Counted from the first letter of the stretch, positions 53,782-64,000 are shown. The stretch is 64,000 bases of DNA from Williamsia sp. DF01-3 (GCF_023051145.1 NZ_JALKFS010000005.1:2931733-2995732); one strand, 5' to 3'. Notes: generated by a model from the letters alone, not told the origin. Made by a program: numbers and translations.

Positions 53782-54971
53782 CCCGAGACCTCTTGCTCCA
53801 CCGCCTCGGCCTGGTCGTCGCGGTGGGGCCTGGCGTCGTCGGCCGGTGCAGAGTCCACCGACAACGACTCCAGAAAGTCGTCGATGCGCGGCCACGTGCC
53901 GGACACTGCTTCGGGTCCGGCGATCAGTCCCAGATGACTCGTCTCGACGGTGTCGAAGTGCACCTGTGATGATTCCTCCAGCAGGTCGACACCGTGCCGG
54001 GCAGCTGCCCACGGCACGATGGCGTCGCGGTGGCTCCCGAACAGCTGGACCGGGATCTTGATGCTCGTCAGATCGATGCGGCGCCCTCCGAGATCGAGCA
54101 CACCCGTCGCCAGTTCACCCCGATAGATGAAGCACTCCCACATCTGTTCGGCCAGACGGCCCGGGTAGCCGGGGAACTCGCGCTGGAAGCGATTGACGAT
54201 CTCCATCCGTGCGAGTTTCTCGGTGTTACCGAGATTGGACAGGATGAAGGCCGGCTTCTTCAGCTCGCGTTGCCATGCCGTGCCGCGGTAGCCGATCTGC
54301 ACCAGAGGCGCGGGTATGCCTCCGAGCAGCCGGAGGATGCCGGTGACCGCCAGACCCTTGGTCGGCCGGGTCAACTGCCGTACGAGGGGATAGGGGGGCA
54401 CCAGCGCGTAGTCCAGGGGAGTGCCCACGGCTGTGACCGATCGGACGGGCAGGGCGGGATCGGCAGCAACGGTGAGCAGGCTGATCGTTCCGCCGAGACT
54501 CCACGCGACCAGGTCCACCAGACCGGGGCCGTCGGTGCGGCTCGAGACGTCCTGATCCGCGGCGTAGAAATCGCTCTGCGCGCGGGTGACCGCCTGCGGG
54601 ACGATGTCGTCGAAGAAGTCCTCGAAACCGAGGTGCCGGTCGCTTCTCCGGATCTCGCCGATGTCGAGCACGTACGGGATGCGTCCGGTCTGGAGCAGAT
54701 GCTTGACCAACGAGTGATCTGGGTCGAGGTCGTAGCAGCTGGCGGGCGCGGCAATGGGTGGAACGAGTACCACCGGCGGGTGCCCGGCGCGGCGAGCGGC
54801 ACGGAGCTGCTCGGCGTTCCCGAACCGGCGCAGACGACGGTGCGGTTCGTCGTGCAGCAGGACGTTCTCGGTCGACACCTCATCGCGGATGCCGTCACCG
54901 AGGGTCAGTGCGTAGAGGTTCCGGAGCCGATCGGGCAGCAGACTCTCTCGCGGAGTCTGTTGGTTGGTCAC
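53778..54971 (-). CDS. Alpha/beta hydrolase related to PhaC-type synthases
   Basis: About 397 residues. VVLVPPIAAPASCYDL, the nucleophile elbow LVAWSLGGTISLL, the aspartate in FGSHRDAIVPW and the histidine in VETSHLGLIAG form a triad in PhaC-like order. The elbow has Ser rather than the Cys of true polyhydroxyalkanoate synthases, so a hydrolase or acyltransferase is more likely than a polymerase. GTG 54971 is the tentative start; ATG 55022 would add 17 residues without a better ribosome-binding site. The C-terminal tail is acidic. Substrate unknown. Confidence 0.75.
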   Translation of the reverse strand: MTNQQTPRESLLPDRLRNLYALTLGDGIRDEVSTENVLLHDEPHRRLRRFGNAEQLRAARRAGHPPVVLVPPIAAPASCYDLDPDHSLVKHLLQTGRIPYVLDIGEIRRSDRHLGFEDFFDDIVPQAVTRAQSDFYAADQDVSSRTDGPGLVDLVAWSLGGTISLLTVAADPALPVRSVTAVGTPLDYALVPPYPLVRQLTRPTKGLAVTGILRLLGGIPAPLVQIGYRGTAWQRELKKPAFILSNLGNTEKLARMEIVNRFQREFPGYPGRLAEQMWECFIYRGELATGVLDLGGRRIDLTSIKIPVQLFGSHRDAIVPWAAARHGVDLLEESSQVHFDTVETSHLGLIAGPEAVSGTWPRIDDFLESLSVDSAPADDARPHRDDQAEAVEQEVSG

Positions 54972-55468
54972 GATGATGAAACCCCGTCCCGGCTGAGAAT
55001 TGTCAGTGTGTGCGATCCACATCTAACACGAGGCGCTGAACGCGGTTCACGAGGCCATCGATGCGGCCGGGTGGGCATTCGCACAGGTCACACGGCCCTC
55101 CGACACGCGCGCACCGACAAAAAACTTCGAAAAATCCCTGTGCGGAACACCCGTCACAGCTGCACCACGGATGTGACCTACGTCATGCAGTGTCGCATTT
55201 TCGTTGATTGTCTCGAATACCGTTGTCGGGCAACAACATTCGCCCTATCAATCAGATACTAGACAGATTTAACTGCCACTGATGCGCGGCGGCGGGGAAG
55301 CTCGTTCGAAAGGCTTACAACACCCGTTTTAGTGGGGGAATGCCGGGGTGGGGGTCGCAAAAGGCGACGTGCGTGGGTACGGTCGCTTTCGCTGCCTCCC
55401 CACAGAGGCGGACGCCCTGACGCCACCGGCGCGGGGCAGAGAATCACACAGACGAAATCGGAGGAACC
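54972..55468. promoter_or_regulatory. Long intergenic region upstream of mihF
   Basis: About 450-500 bases without a recognisable gene, more AT-rich than its surroundings between 55110 and 55270. It includes TGTGA-N6-TCATG at 55172-55187, close to the CRP-type dyad TGTGA-N6-TCACA, and a TGAC-N4-GTCA core. TACTAG near 55255 could be a -10 element, which would leave a leader of about 200 bases. It divides the divergent hydrolase and mihF genes. Confidence 0.5.
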
Positions 55469-55786
55469 GTGGCCCTTCCCCAGTTGACCGATGAGCAGCG
55501 CGCCGCTGCATTGGAGAAGGCAGCTGCCGCTCGCCGGGCCCGTGCCGAGCTCAAGGAGCGCCTGAAGCGAGGCGGCACCGATCTCCAGCAGGTTCTCAAG
55601 GATGCCGAGAACGACGAGATCCTGGGCAAGATGAAGGTGTCGGCACTGCTCGAGGCGTTGCCCAAGGTGGGCAAGGTCAAGGCGCAGGAAATCATGACCG
55701 AGCTCGAGATCGCTCCTACCCGCCGTCTGCGCGGGCTGGGTGATCGCCAGAAGAAGGCGCTGTTGGCCAAGTTCGACTTTGCCTGA
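55469..55786 (+). CDS. mihF: Actinobacterial integration host factor mIHF
   Basis: A 105-residue nucleoid protein. The N-terminal helix is highly charged ([20 protein letters not shown]). The helix-two-turns-helix region [19 protein letters not shown] is followed by ARG-type contacts in [17 protein letters not shown]. It binds DNA and, in mycobacteria, is an essential architectural factor and phage L5 integration cofactor. GTG 55469 follows CGGAGGAACC. Its long, AT-richer upstream region suggests elaborate control. Confidence 0.95.
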   Translation: MALPQLTDEQRAAALEKAAAARRARAELKERLKRGGTDLQQVLKDAENDEILGKMKVSALLEALPKVGKVKAQEIMTELEIAPTRRLRGLGDRQKKALLAKFDFA

Positions 55787-55796
55787 GTGCTGCTCA

Positions 55797-56387
55797 GTGA
55801 GCCCAGAACAACGACAGAGGGGCCGGCTTCTCGTTTTGGCCGGCCCTTCTGCTGTCGGAAAGTCCAGCGTGGTCCGGCGGCTGCGCGAACTGCTGCCCGA
55901 CCTGATGTTCAGCGTCTCCGCAACCACCCGCGCCCCGCGCGCCGGTGAGGTGGATGGACGCGACTATTTCTTTGTCACCCCGGGTGAGTTCGACCGGTTG
56001 ATCGCCGACGGCGAACTGCTGGAGTGGGCCGAGATCCACGGGGGACTGCAACGTTCGGGCACACCCTCGCGGCCGGTGTTCGAGGCGATGGAGCAGGGTA
56101 GGCCCACGCTTGTCGAGGTCGATCTGGCCGGAGCCCGCAACATCAGGGCAGCGGTACCAGAGGCTGTGACAGTTTTCTTGGCGCCGCCGAGTTGGGAAGA
56201 ACTGGTGTCCCGGCTACGCGGCCGGGGGACCGAATCCGACGAGGTGATCGAGCGGCGACTGCAGACCGCGAGGGCCGAATTGGACAGTGCCGACGAGTTC
56301 GACCACGTCGTGGTGAACGACGAAGTCGACTCGGTGGCCAAGCACTTGGTATCCTTGCTGGTTGAATCCCATTTGAATAATTCGTAG
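55797..56387 (+). CDS. gmk: Guanylate kinase
   Basis: A 196-residue kinase phosphorylating GMP to GDP. The P-loop is [16 protein letters not shown], the GMP-binding region is [20 protein letters not shown], and [17 protein letters not shown] is conserved. GTG 55797 is chosen because it lies shortly before the fold and after the mihF stop, though its SD is weak. Downstream rpoZ starts after a seven-base gap. Confidence 0.94.
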   Translation: MSPEQRQRGRLLVLAGPSAVGKSSVVRRLRELLPDLMFSVSATTRAPRAGEVDGRDYFFVTPGEFDRLIADGELLEWAEIHGGLQRSGTPSRPVFEAMEQGRPTLVEVDLAGARNIRAAVPEAVTVFLAPPSWEELVSRLRGRGTESDEVIERRLQTARAELDSADEFDHVVVNDEVDSVAKHLVSLLVESHLNNS

Positions 56388-56394
56388 GAGCAAT

Positions 56395-56697
56395 GTGAGC
56401 AGCTTGACCACCCCAGACGAGTTCATCGGCGAGGTCGACGCAACCGCGTACGACACACCCCTGGGCATCACGAACCCGCCGATCGACGAGCTGCTGGAAC
56501 GCGCTTCTTCGAAGTATGCGCTGGTCATCTACGCCGCCAAGCGTGCGCGTCAGATCAACGACTACTACAACCAGCTCGGTGACGGCATCCTCGAGTACGT
56601 CGGCCCCCTCGTCGAGCCGGGCCTCCAGGAGAAGCCTCTCTCCATCGCCATGCGCGAGATCCACGCGGACCTTCTCGAGCACACCGAAGGCGAGTAG
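56395..56697 (+). CDS. rpoZ: RNA polymerase omega subunit
   Basis: A 100-residue subunit that stabilises the beta' subunit. It has the conserved [36 protein letters not shown] and the C-terminal [20 protein letters not shown] precedes the GTG start. The gmk-rpoZ-coaBC order is common across bacteria. Confidence 0.95.
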   Translation: MSSLTTPDEFIGEVDATAYDTPLGITNPPIDELLERASSKYALVIYAAKRARQINDYYNQLGDGILEYVGPLVEPGLQEKPLSIAMREIHADLLEHTEGE

Positions 56698-56728
56698 CTT
56701 CCCCAACCCGGTCCGGAGGCGAGAGTTC

Positions 56729-58006
56729 GTGGGCGAGAACGTCGGTACGACGCGTAAGAACATCGTCATCGGGGTCGGTGGCGGCATAGCCGCGTACAAG
56801 GTCGGCTCGGTGGTGCGTCATTTCACCGAGGCCGGACATCACGTGCGTGTCATCCCCACCGAATCGGCGTTGAAGTTCGTCGGTGCGGCAACATTCGAGG
56901 CGCTCAGCGGTAACCCCGTCAGCACCGAGGTGTTCGCTGATGTGCCGCGCGTGCCTCACGTCCGTCTCGGTCAGGAAGCGGACCTGGTGTTGGTCGCGCC
57001 GGCGACCGCCGATCTGATGGCTCGCGCTGCGAGTGGACGCGCCGACGATCTGTTGACGTCGACGTTGTTGACCGCGCGGTGCCCGGTCCTGTTCGTCCCG
57101 GCGATGCACACGGAGATGTGGGAGCACCCGGCCACGCAAGCGAATGTGAGCACCCTCCGGGAGCACGGCGCCACCGTGATGACTCCCGCATCGGGCCGTT
57201 TGACCGGTGTCGACACCGGGGCCGGACGTCTGCCCGATCCGCAGGAGATATCGCTGCTGGGTGAGCTGCTGCTCGATCGTCCCGACGCCCTCCCGTACGA
57301 CCTCGCCGGGGTCAAGTTCCTGATCAGTGCCGGCGGCACGCGCGAACCCCTCGATCCCGTCCGCTACCTCGGTAATCGCAGCTCCGGGAAGCAGGGGTAC
57401 GCCCTCGCCCGTGCCGCTGCCCAGCGAGGGGCTCAGGTGACCATGGTCGCCGGTGCCACCTCGAACCTGCCTGATCCCGCGGGAGTGGAGATCATCCGCA
57501 TCGCCACCGCAGCGCAGCTGGCCGATGAGATAGGAAAGCGAGCTCCCGAGACCGACGTGGTGATCATGGCCGCGGCCGTCGCCGATTTCCGGCCCGTTCA
57601 GGTCTCCGACGCCAAGATCAAGAAGTCAGACAGCGGACCGGCGCCCATCGAATTGACCACCAATCCGGACATTCTCGCCGGTCTGGTCGCCGCTCGCCGC
57701 AGTGGCTCGGTCCCACGGTCGACGGCCATCGTCGGCTTTGCTGCCGAAACCGGCGACCTCCAGCACGGGGTTCTCGACCACGGCCGGGCAAAACTGGCCC
57801 GCAAAGGATGCGACCTCTTGGTCGTCAACGCGGTGGGCGAGGGCAAGGCATTCGGCATGGACCACAACACCGGTTGGATCCTGGCCGCAGGGGGCGAAGA
57901 AACTGCCCTGCCACTCGGGTCCAAAACACTCATGGCGACCCGAATACTTGACGCGATCAACGCTGTACGCACAGATGGTGTTGGCGCAGAAGGTCGATGT
58001 CCGTAG
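56729..58006 (+). CDS. coaBC: Bifunctional phosphopantothenoylcysteine decarboxylase/synthetase CoaBC
   Basis: A 425-residue coenzyme A biosynthesis enzyme. The CoaC half binds FMN ([17 protein letters not shown]), has the active-site His in [10 protein letters not shown] and the [12 protein letters not shown] substrate loop. The CoaB half starts [20 protein letters not shown] with [11 protein letters not shown] and forms the cysteine adduct with CTP. GTG 56729 has GGAGGCGAG upstream. Confidence 0.95.
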   Translation: MGENVGTTRKNIVIGVGGGIAAYKVGSVVRHFTEAGHHVRVIPTESALKFVGAATFEALSGNPVSTEVFADVPRVPHVRLGQEADLVLVAPATADLMARAASGRADDLLTSTLLTARCPVLFVPAMHTEMWEHPATQANVSTLREHGATVMTPASGRLTGVDTGAGRLPDPQEISLLGELLLDRPDALPYDLAGVKFLISAGGTREPLDPVRYLGNRSSGKQGYALARAAAQRGAQVTMVAGATSNLPDPAGVEIIRIATAAQLADEIGKRAPETDVVIMAAAVADFRPVQVSDAKIKKSDSGPAPIELTTNPDILAGLVAARRSGSVPRSTAIVGFAAETGDLQHGVLDHGRAKLARKGCDLLVVNAVGEGKAFGMDHNTGWILAAGGEETALPLGSKTLMATRILDAINAVRTDGVGAEGRCP

Positions 58007-58091
58007 CTCGACCCACGTGTGTAATTTGAGGTCCGCGGGTAGTCGCGCACCGTACCGAACTCTTCAGGACCACCGCCTCCGAGAGGAAAAC

Positions 58092-59300
58092 ATGACCGAT
58101 ACCCGTTTGTTCACCAGCGAGTCCGTCACCGAGGGCCATCCCGACAAGATCTGTGACGCGATCAGCGACTCGATCCTCGACGCCCTGCTGACCGAGGATC
58201 CGCGTGCCCGGGTTGCGGTGGAGACCCTGGTCACCACCGGTCAGGTTCATGTGGCGGGTGAGGTGAACACGACGGCGTACGCCGACATCCCCAAGATCGT
58301 GCGCGAGAAGGTCCTGGAGATCGGCTACGACTCGTCGGCCAAGGGATTCGACGGCAACTCCTGCGGTGTCAACGTCGCCATCGGCGCGCAGTCCCCGGAG
58401 ATCGCCCAGGGTGTCGACAACGCGTACGAGTCGCGCGTGGAAGGCATCACCGAGGACGAGATCGCTCGCCAGGGCGCCGGCGACCAGGGCCTGATGTTCG
58501 GATACGCGACCAACGAGACCCCCGAGTACATGCCGGTTCCGATCGCACTTGCTCACCGTCTCGCCCGACGCCTCACCGAGGTACGTAAAGAAGGTGTGCT
58601 GCCGTACCTGCGGCCGGACGGTAAGACCCAGGTCACCATCGAGTACAACGGTGACAAGCCGGTTCGCCTCGACACCGTGGTGGTCTCCACCCAGCACGCC
58701 GCCGACATCGACCTCGAGAACCTCCTCACCCCCGACATCCGCAGCAAGGTGTTGGATTCGGTGTTCGCCGATCTCGATCTGCCGTTCCTCAACACCGATG
58801 ATGTCCGTCTGCTGGTCAACCCGACCGGCAAGTTCGTCCTCGGCGGGCCCATGGGCGACGCCGGACTCACCGGGCGCAAGATCATCGTCGACACCTACGG
58901 CGGCATGGCCCGTCACGGTGGCGGCGCCTTCTCGGGCAAGGACCCGTCGAAGGTCGACCGCAGTGCTGCATACGCCATGCGCTGGGTCGCCAAGAACGCA
59001 ATCGCGGCAGGTCTGGCCGGTCGTATCGAGGTGCAGGTCGCCTACGCCATCGGCAAGGCTGCCCCCGTGGGCCTGTTCGTCGAGACCTTCGGCACAGAGA
59101 CCGTCGACCCTGCCAAGATCCAGTCGGCCATCTCCGAGGTGTTCGACCTGCGTCCGGGCGCGATCATCCGCGACCTCGACCTGCTTCGGCCGATCTACGC
59201 CCCGACCGCCGCCTACGGACATTTCGGTCGCACCGACATCGATCTGCCGTGGGAGCACACCGACCGGGCCGACAAGCTGAAGGCTGCTGCCGGCGCGTGA
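58092..59300 (+). CDS. metK: S-adenosylmethionine synthetase
   Basis: A 402-residue enzyme making AdoMet from ATP and methionine. Signatures are [34 protein letters not shown] and the P-loop [17 protein letters not shown]. The 85-bp gap upstream of ATG 58092 shows no recognised riboswitch; AGAGGAAAAC is the ribosome-binding site. Its stop overlaps the priA GTG. Confidence 0.97.
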   Translation: MTDTRLFTSESVTEGHPDKICDAISDSILDALLTEDPRARVAVETLVTTGQVHVAGEVNTTAYADIPKIVREKVLEIGYDSSAKGFDGNSCGVNVAIGAQSPEIAQGVDNAYESRVEGITEDEIARQGAGDQGLMFGYATNETPEYMPVPIALAHRLARRLTEVRKEGVLPYLRPDGKTQVTIEYNGDKPVRLDTVVVSTQHAADIDLENLLTPDIRSKVLDSVFADLDLPFLNTDDVRLLVNPTGKFVLGGPMGDAGLTGRKIIVDTYGGMARHGGGAFSGKDPSKVDRSAAYAMRWVAKNAIAAGLAGRIEVQVAYAIGKAAPVGLFVETFGTETVDPAKIQSAISEVFDLRPGAIIRDLDLLRPIYAPTAAYGHFGRTDIDLPWEHTDRADKLKAAAGA

Positions 59301-61333
59301 AACCAGAGCGGCAGCTCGCACCTGAACTGCCGGTCGCGCGTGTTCTGCCGATGCTCGGGCTGGCCCATCTGGACCGGCCGTTCGATTACCAGGTACAAGA
59401 TGCCCAGCACCTGGACGCCCAGCCGGGTGTCCGGGTGCGGGTGCGTTTTTCCGGCCGTCTCGTCGACGGGTACATACTCGACCGCATCGAGGCCAGCGAC
59501 CATCCCGGCAAGCTCGGGTGGCTCGAGAGGGTGGTGTCGCCGGAACCGGTTCTGACCCCGGAGTTGGCCACGTTGGCGCGGGCGGTCGCCGATCGGTACG
59601 CGGGCACCATGACAGATGTTCTGCGGCTGGCCATCCCGCCCCGCCATGCGCGCACCGAGCAGACCGTGGGTGCCCCGCCAGGCACCCCCAGGCCCCCGAC
59701 CGTCGATGTAGACGGATGGAAACCATACGAGCATGCAGAGTCGTACCTTGCTGCTGTCGCTGATGGCAAAGCCGCGCGGGCGGCATGGCAGGCGGTGCCC
59801 GGGGAGGACTGGCCCCGGCGACTGGCCGAGCTCGCATGCCACACGGTGATCGCCGGCCGCAGCGCCATCATCGTGGTGCCCGACCAGCGCGATCTGGTAC
59901 GGCTCGAAGCAGCGTGCGAGCCGATCTTGGGTGACCGGGTGGTGTCGTTGTCCGCGGGATTGGGCCCTTCGGCACGGTATCGGCGGTGGTTGCGAGCACT
60001 GCGCGGGCAGGCCTCGGTGGTGATCGGCACCCGGAGCGCAGTGTTCACGCCGATTCCCGACCTCGGACTGATCTGCGTGTGGGACGACGGGGACGACAGC
60101 CTGTGCGATCCCCGTGCGCCGTATCCCCATACCCGCGAAGTGGCGGTCCTGCGGTCGCACAGCGACAAATGCGCACTGGTCCTCGGTGGTGTCGCTCGTA
60201 CGGCCGAGACACAGGCCCTCGTCGATGCCGGCTGGGCTCACGACCTCACCGCGTCACGTTCGGTGGTCCGTGAACGATCCCCCCGCATCTCGGCCCTCTC
60301 CGACGAGGACAACCGGGTGGCCCGTGATCCGCTTGCTCGCTCGGCCCGAATCCCGGCCGTCGCGTTCGATGCGGCCCGCGCCGCCGTGGCCGCCGACGCC
60401 CCCGTGCTCTTCAGCGTGCCCAGGCGCGGTTATCTACCGTCGCTGGCCTGTGAACGGTGCCGTTCGCATGTACGTTGCCGTCGATGCCACGGACCGATGC
60501 AGGCAGACGGGCCGGTGCCGACCGATGGTGCCGGGCCCGACAGCAACTCGGTGGGTTTGTTGAGCTGCAGGTGGTGTGGTCATCCCGATGCCGACTTCCG
60601 TTGCACAGAATGCGGTTTCACGAAGGTGAGGGCGCTGACGACGGGGGCTCGCCGGACGGCCGAAGAACTGGGCCGCGCATTCCCGGGGGTTCCCGTCCTG
60701 ACCTCGGGCGGAGACAAGATCGTCGACAGCATCGGCAGCGGTCCCCGTGTTGTGGTCAGTACCCCGGGCGCCGAGCCCGTTGCCGAAGACGGTTACGGCG
60801 CCGCCATCCTGCTGGACACGTGGGCGCAGCTCGACCGCACCGAACTGCGAGCCGGCGAAGAGGCGGTTCGCCGCTGGCTGTCCGCCGCCATGCTCGTACG
60901 TCCCCACGGGCGTGGGGGAGCAGTGGTGATCGTCGCCGACGCGGGACTCGGCCCGGTGCAGTCGGTGATCCGTTGGGACCCCGTCGGCTTCGCCGAGAAC
61001 GAGGTGGCGCAGCGGACCGAACTCGGCTTCCCGCCTGCGGTCACGATGGCCTCGATCGACGGCGCCGGTCCGGCCATCGTCGCCTTTGCCGAAACCGTCC
61101 ACCTCCCGCCGGGTGGTGAGGTGCTCGGTCCGGTGGAGCTACCCGCCGGCGTGCGGTTGCCCTCTGGTCTCAATCGCGACGAGATCTCCGACCCGCAGCG
61201 AATACTGCTGCGCTGTAAGAGATCTCAAGGTCGAGAACTGGCTGCTGCGCTTCATGCAGCTCAGGTCGGCCGGAATGCACAACACGATTCACAGCCGATC
61301 AGGGTGCAGATGGATCCGCCCACCATCGGCTAG
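59297..61333 (+). CDS. priA: Primosomal protein N' PriA, helicase motifs degenerate
   Basis: A 678-residue PriA of the actinobacterial type. The N-terminal DNA-binding domain ([23 protein letters not shown]) and the zinc region ([35 protein letters not shown]) are intact. No Walker A (GxxGxGKT) is present where a helicase would carry it, and the DEAH box is replaced by VWDDGDD. It should therefore recognise forks and help load the replisome without unwinding DNA. This loss is known for mycobacterial PriA. The GTG start overlaps metK. Confidence 0.93.
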   Translation: MKPERQLAPELPVARVLPMLGLAHLDRPFDYQVQDAQHLDAQPGVRVRVRFSGRLVDGYILDRIEASDHPGKLGWLERVVSPEPVLTPELATLARAVADRYAGTMTDVLRLAIPPRHARTEQTVGAPPGTPRPPTVDVDGWKPYEHAESYLAAVADGKAARAAWQAVPGEDWPRRLAELACHTVIAGRSAIIVVPDQRDLVRLEAACEPILGDRVVSLSAGLGPSARYRRWLRALRGQASVVIGTRSAVFTPIPDLGLICVWDDGDDSLCDPRAPYPHTREVAVLRSHSDKCALVLGGVARTAETQALVDAGWAHDLTASRSVVRERSPRISALSDEDNRVARDPLARSARIPAVAFDAARAAVAADAPVLFSVPRRGYLPSLACERCRSHVRCRRCHGPMQADGPVPTDGAGPDSNSVGLLSCRWCGHPDADFRCTECGFTKVRALTTGARRTAEELGRAFPGVPVLTSGGDKIVDSIGSGPRVVVSTPGAEPVAEDGYGAAILLDTWAQLDRTELRAGEEAVRRWLSAAMLVRPHGRGGAVVIVADAGLGPVQSVIRWDPVGFAENEVAQRTELGFPPAVTMASIDGAGPAIVAFAETVHLPPGGEVLGPVELPAGVRLPSGLNRDEISDPQRILLRCKRSQGRELAAALHAAQVGRNAQHDSQPIRVQMDPPTIG

Positions 61334-61402
61334 GGCTTCTGGGTGACTAGGCTGTTGGTCGGCCGCGAACACGCGGACAGAACTCGGAGATTGGGGTACT
61401 AC

Positions 61403-62337
61403 ATGCGGGTGGTGTTCGCAGGCACGCCCGAACCCGCGGTTGCGTCTCTCAAAGCATTGATCGAGTCGCCCCGGCATGAGGTCGTGGGCGTGATCAGTCG
61501 GCCCGATGCAGCAGCGGGCCGGGGACGGAAGATCACCCGGTCACCGGTGGCTGCCCTCGCCGACGAGCACGCCATCCCCGTGATCACACCGCGACGGCTC
61601 AAAGATCCCGAGGCTGTCGAGCAACTACGAGCGTGGGCGCCCGAGTGCGCCCCGGTGGTGGCCTACGGCGGACTGGTACCGCCGGAGCTGCTGGATCTTC
61701 CCACCCACGGCTGGGTCAATCTGCATTTCTCGTTGTTACCGTCGTGGCGTGGCGCTGCGCCGGTGCAGGCGGCGATCGCTGCGGGCGACGAGATGACCGG
61801 AGCGAGCACTTTTCGGCTCGAAGCGGGCCTGGACACCGGCCCGGTCTTCGGCGTGGTGACCGAACGGATCCGCGACACCGACACCGCCGGCGACCTGCTG
61901 GGTCGGCTGTCCGAGACGGGGGCGCACTTGCTGGTGACCACCCTCGACGGCATCGAGGACGGCTACCTCGAGGCCAAACCGCAACCGGCAGATGGCATCA
62001 GCACGGCTCCGAAGATCACCATCGACGACGCACGCATTCGCTGGGACCTACCGGCGCACCTGACCGATCGGCACATCCGGGCGATGACACCCCACCCGGG
62101 CGCCTGGACCACGCTGGATGATCTGCGGGTCAAGGTGTTACGTTCGTCGATGGTCACCGATCCTGTTGATGTGGCGCCGGCCCCGGGCGAGCTGGCCGTG
62201 ACGAAGAAGGCCCTGTACGTGGGTACCAAGACGGTGCCGATTCGACTGGATTCCGTTCAGCCGCAAGGCAAAAAGCTATGGCCGGTCCCGACTGGGCGCG
62301 CGGGGCCAGGCTCACCGATGGACAGGCACTCACATGA
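61403..62337 (+). CDS. fmt: Methionyl-tRNA formyltransferase (apparent frameshift near 62269-62273)
   Basis: Fmt formylates initiator Met-tRNA. Conserved parts are [14 protein letters not shown], the [13 protein letters not shown] loop with the catalytic HFSLLP His, LDTGPVFG and the C-terminal OB-like domain. The frame breaks after VQPQGKK: continuing gives an unrelated tail to 62350, while the next frame reads [19 protein letters not shown] and stops at 62335-62337, overlapping the rsmB ATG (ATGA). One extra A in the five-A run restores a 311-residue protein. The start is ATG 61403. Confidence 0.92.
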
Positions 62338-63701
62338 ACCGCCCCGTTGACGATCAGGAACACACCCCGATAGATCCGGCCCGGCAGGCTGCCGTGGAGG
62401 TGCTGGCCGCTGTGCGCGAGCGCGACGCCTACGCCAACCTGGTACTGCCGAAGATGCTGCGGGACCGCAAGATCACCGGCCGCGACGCTGCCCTGGCCAC
62501 CGAACTGACCTACGGCACCAGCCGTGCGGTGGGGTTGCTCGACCAGATTATCTCCGACGTCGCGAAAAGGCCTGTCGAGGAGATCGACGGGGTGGTCCTC
62601 GATGTGCTGCGGTTGGGTGCATACCAACTGTTGCGGACGCGGATCGGCGCGCATGCCGCCGTCTCGACGTCGGTGGATCTCGTCCGGTCCCGCGCCGGTC
62701 ACGGACCTGTGGGTTTCGCAAATGCAGTGCTACGCAAGATCTCTCAGCGCACCGAAGAGCTGTGGGTGGACGCGCTCGCACCGTCGATCAGTGAAGACGT
62801 CGTCGGTCATCTGGCATTTCAGTACGCTCATCCGCGCTGGATCGCCGAGGTGTTCGCCGACGCGCTCGGTGGTTCGGCGGGTGCTCTGCAGGCCGCGCTG
62901 GCTGCGGACGACGAGCGCCCGTCGACCCATCTGGTCGCCCGGCCGGGCATGATCACCGCCGACGAACTCGCCGCCGTCACCGGAGGTGACGTGGGTCGCT
63001 ACTCGCCCTACTGCGTGTACCTCGACAGCGGCGATCCCGGCGACATCGAACCGATCCGTGAAGGTCTGGCCGGCGTCCAGGACGAAGGCAGTCAACTGGT
63101 GGCCCGCGCGCTGGCGATCGCTCCACTCGACGGCGACGACGCCGGTCGATGGCTTGATCTGTGCGCCGGTCCCGGTGGCAAGGCGGCTTTGCTCGGCGCT
63201 CTTGCCGACATAGACGGTGCACGGGTCACCGCGGTCGAGAAGGCCCCGCACCGCGCCGAATTGATCCGTAAGGCAACCCGGGAGCTACCCGTCGACGTGA
63301 TCGTCGGCGACGGGCGTGACCCAGGCCTGGAGTCCGGTTTCGACCGTGTACTGGTGGACGCCCCGTGCACCGGCCTCGGTGCCCTCCGGCGCCGGCCAGA
63401 GGCCCGGTGGCGACGCAACCCAGGTGACGTTCCCGATCTCGTCGCGCTGCAGAAGCAGTTGCTGGCGTCGGCGGTGGACCAGCTGCGGCCGGGTGGTGTG
63501 GTGGTCTACTCCACGTGCTCACCACACCCGGCCGAAACCCGCGAGGTGGCGGATTGGGCGGTCGCCGAGTTGCCGGTGACCGCACTGGACACCCGTGACC
63601 TGGTACCCGTCGACGATCTGACCGGAGGGCCGTACGTGCAGCTCTGGCCTCACCTGCACGGCACCGACGCCATGTTCTTCGCGGCGCTCCGCAAGAACTG
63701 A
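62334..63701 (+). CDS. rsmB: 16S rRNA (cytosine-5)-methyltransferase RsmB
   Basis: A 455-residue enzyme methylating C967 of 16S rRNA (E. coli numbering). It has an N-terminal NusB-like RNA-binding domain ([46 protein letters not shown]) and a Rossmann methyltransferase domain with [15 protein letters not shown] (AdoMet), [15 protein letters not shown] (catalytic Cys) and [13 protein letters not shown] (second Cys). ATG 62334 overlaps the restored fmt stop. Confidence 0.95.
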   Translation: MNRPVDDQEHTPIDPARQAAVEVLAAVRERDAYANLVLPKMLRDRKITGRDAALATELTYGTSRAVGLLDQIISDVAKRPVEEIDGVVLDVLRLGAYQLLRTRIGAHAAVSTSVDLVRSRAGHGPVGFANAVLRKISQRTEELWVDALAPSISEDVVGHLAFQYAHPRWIAEVFADALGGSAGALQAALAADDERPSTHLVARPGMITADELAAVTGGDVGRYSPYCVYLDSGDPGDIEPIREGLAGVQDEGSQLVARALAIAPLDGDDAGRWLDLCAGPGGKAALLGALADIDGARVTAVEKAPHRAELIRKATRELPVDVIVGDGRDPGLESGFDRVLVDAPCTGLGALRRRPEARWRRNPGDVPDLVALQKQLLASAVDQLRPGGVVVYSTCSPHPAETREVADWAVAELPVTALDTRDLVPVDDLTGGPYVQLWPHLHGTDAMFFAALRKN

Positions 63702-63740
63702 TCGGCGGATACTTCGCGCCAAAACGCGTGTGCAGCAGTC

Positions 63741-63782
63741 CGGACCGGTCCGTTGGGTTGGGTCTCGACCCGACATTAGGAT
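63741..63782 (+). promoter_or_regulatory. rpe promoter with upstream palindrome
   Basis: CGGACCGGTCCG (63741-63752) is a perfect 12-bp palindrome. It is followed by TTGGGT (63753-63758, possible -35), 18 bases, then TAGGAT (63777-63782, -10). The -10 ends six bases before ATG 63789, so the transcript is probably leaderless. Confidence 0.55.
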
Positions 63783-63788
63783 GACTGC

Positions 63789-64000
63789 ATGTCGAATCAG
63801 CCGATGATCGCGCCGTCCATCCTGTCCGCCGACTTCGCCAGGCTCGGAGCCGAAGCAGATGCGGTCACCGGTGCCGATTGGCTACACGTCGATGTGATGG
63901 ACGGTCACTTCGTCCCGAACCTCACTCTCGGCCTACCGGTGGTGCAAAGCCTGCTCAAGAGCACGGACATACCGATCGACTGCCACTTGATGATCGAGGA
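63789..64000 (+). CDS. rpe: Ribulose-phosphate 3-epimerase, 5' part
   Basis: Only the first 70 residues are in the window; the gene runs off the end. [34 protein letters not shown] and the following IDCHLMIE are the diagnostic TIM-barrel strands with the metal-binding His and Asp. The enzyme interconverts ribulose 5-phosphate and xylulose 5-phosphate in the pentose phosphate pathway. Confidence 0.95.
   Translation, partial: MSNQPMIAPSILSADFARLGAEADAVTGADWLHVDVMDGHFVPNLTLGLPVVQSLLKSTDIPIDCHLMIE

Noticed and set aside
53778-54971. Polyhydroxyalkanoate synthase
   Set aside because: The nucleophile elbow has Ser (AWSLGG) instead of the synthase Cys, and no phasin or phaAB genes are nearby.
58007-58091. 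SAM riboswitch before metK
   Set aside because: The 85-bp gap is short and I see no conserved SAM-riboswitch core.

Overview
The window is a dense, GC-rich, core-genome stretch of a mycolate-type actinobacterium (order Mycobacteriales). Gene order closely follows known Mycobacterium blocks: pdxS/tesB/pdxT/yebC, ruvCAB, yajC-secDF, apt-rel, hisS, aspS, rarA-alaS-ruvX-mltG-aroE, aroCKB, pepQ-efp-nusB, pyrR-to-pyrF, then mihF-gmk-rpoZ-coaBC-metK-priA-fmt-rsmB-rpe. The helicase-degenerate PriA, mIHF, PyrR-type leader and actinobacterial LexA box fit the same group. Gordonia or a close relative is my best guess, but genus cannot be fixed from the sequence alone. No rRNA, tRNA, insertion sequence, prophage or CRISPR array was seen.

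Layout. (1) 1-6.9 kb: vitamin B6 genes pdxS and pdxT, tesB and yebC, split by a four-gene signalling block (zinc-ribbon/RDD membrane protein, PP2C phosphatase with a 36-bp tandem repeat, degenerate FHA protein, LuxR-type HTH). (2) 7-9.3 kb: ruvCAB behind a perfect LexA box. (3) 9.4-20.9 kb: Sec accessory genes yajC-secD-secF, a solute-binding lipoprotein, apt, rel, a membrane-anchored cyclophilin, an MBL hydrolase, hisS and a tiny secreted protein. (4) 21-26.4 kb: two zinc peptidase genes facing aspS and a DUF389 membrane protein. (5) 26.5-31.4 kb: a circularly permuted ATP-grasp/alpha-E protein, a transglutaminase-like protein and an APH-like phosphotransferase. (6) 31.4-43.8 kb: rarA, alaS, ruvX, mltG, aroE, a prepilin peptidase, aroC-aroK-aroB, a B-4DMT membrane protein and an M24 aminopeptidase; aroQ/aroD is not in the cluster. 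(7) 43.9-53.8 kb: efp-nusB and the complete de novo pyrimidine operon pyrR-pyrB-pyrC-(PH protein)-carA-carB-pyrF under an apparent PyrR leader; pyrD and pyrE lie elsewhere. (8) 53.8-64 kb: an alpha/beta hydrolase, a long regulatory gap, then mihF-gmk-rpoZ-coaBC, metK-priA, fmt-rsmB and the start of rpe.

Most genes are joined by 1-8 bp stop/start overlaps (ATGA, GTGA, TTGA), so translational coupling is the rule. Four genes (pdxS, tesB, the ATP-grasp/alpha-E gene and fmt) each need exactly one extra base to restore a family-length protein. The missing bases fall in or beside short G, A or CG runs. This pattern points to sequencing or assembly error more than to four pseudogenes, and it should be resolved before these genes are interpreted.

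The most unusual content is the kinase-less RDD/PP2C/FHA/LuxR block inserted into the pdxS-tesB locus, the minisatellite inside its phosphatase gene, an extended hairpin between yajC and secD, and the structured leader of the pyr operon.
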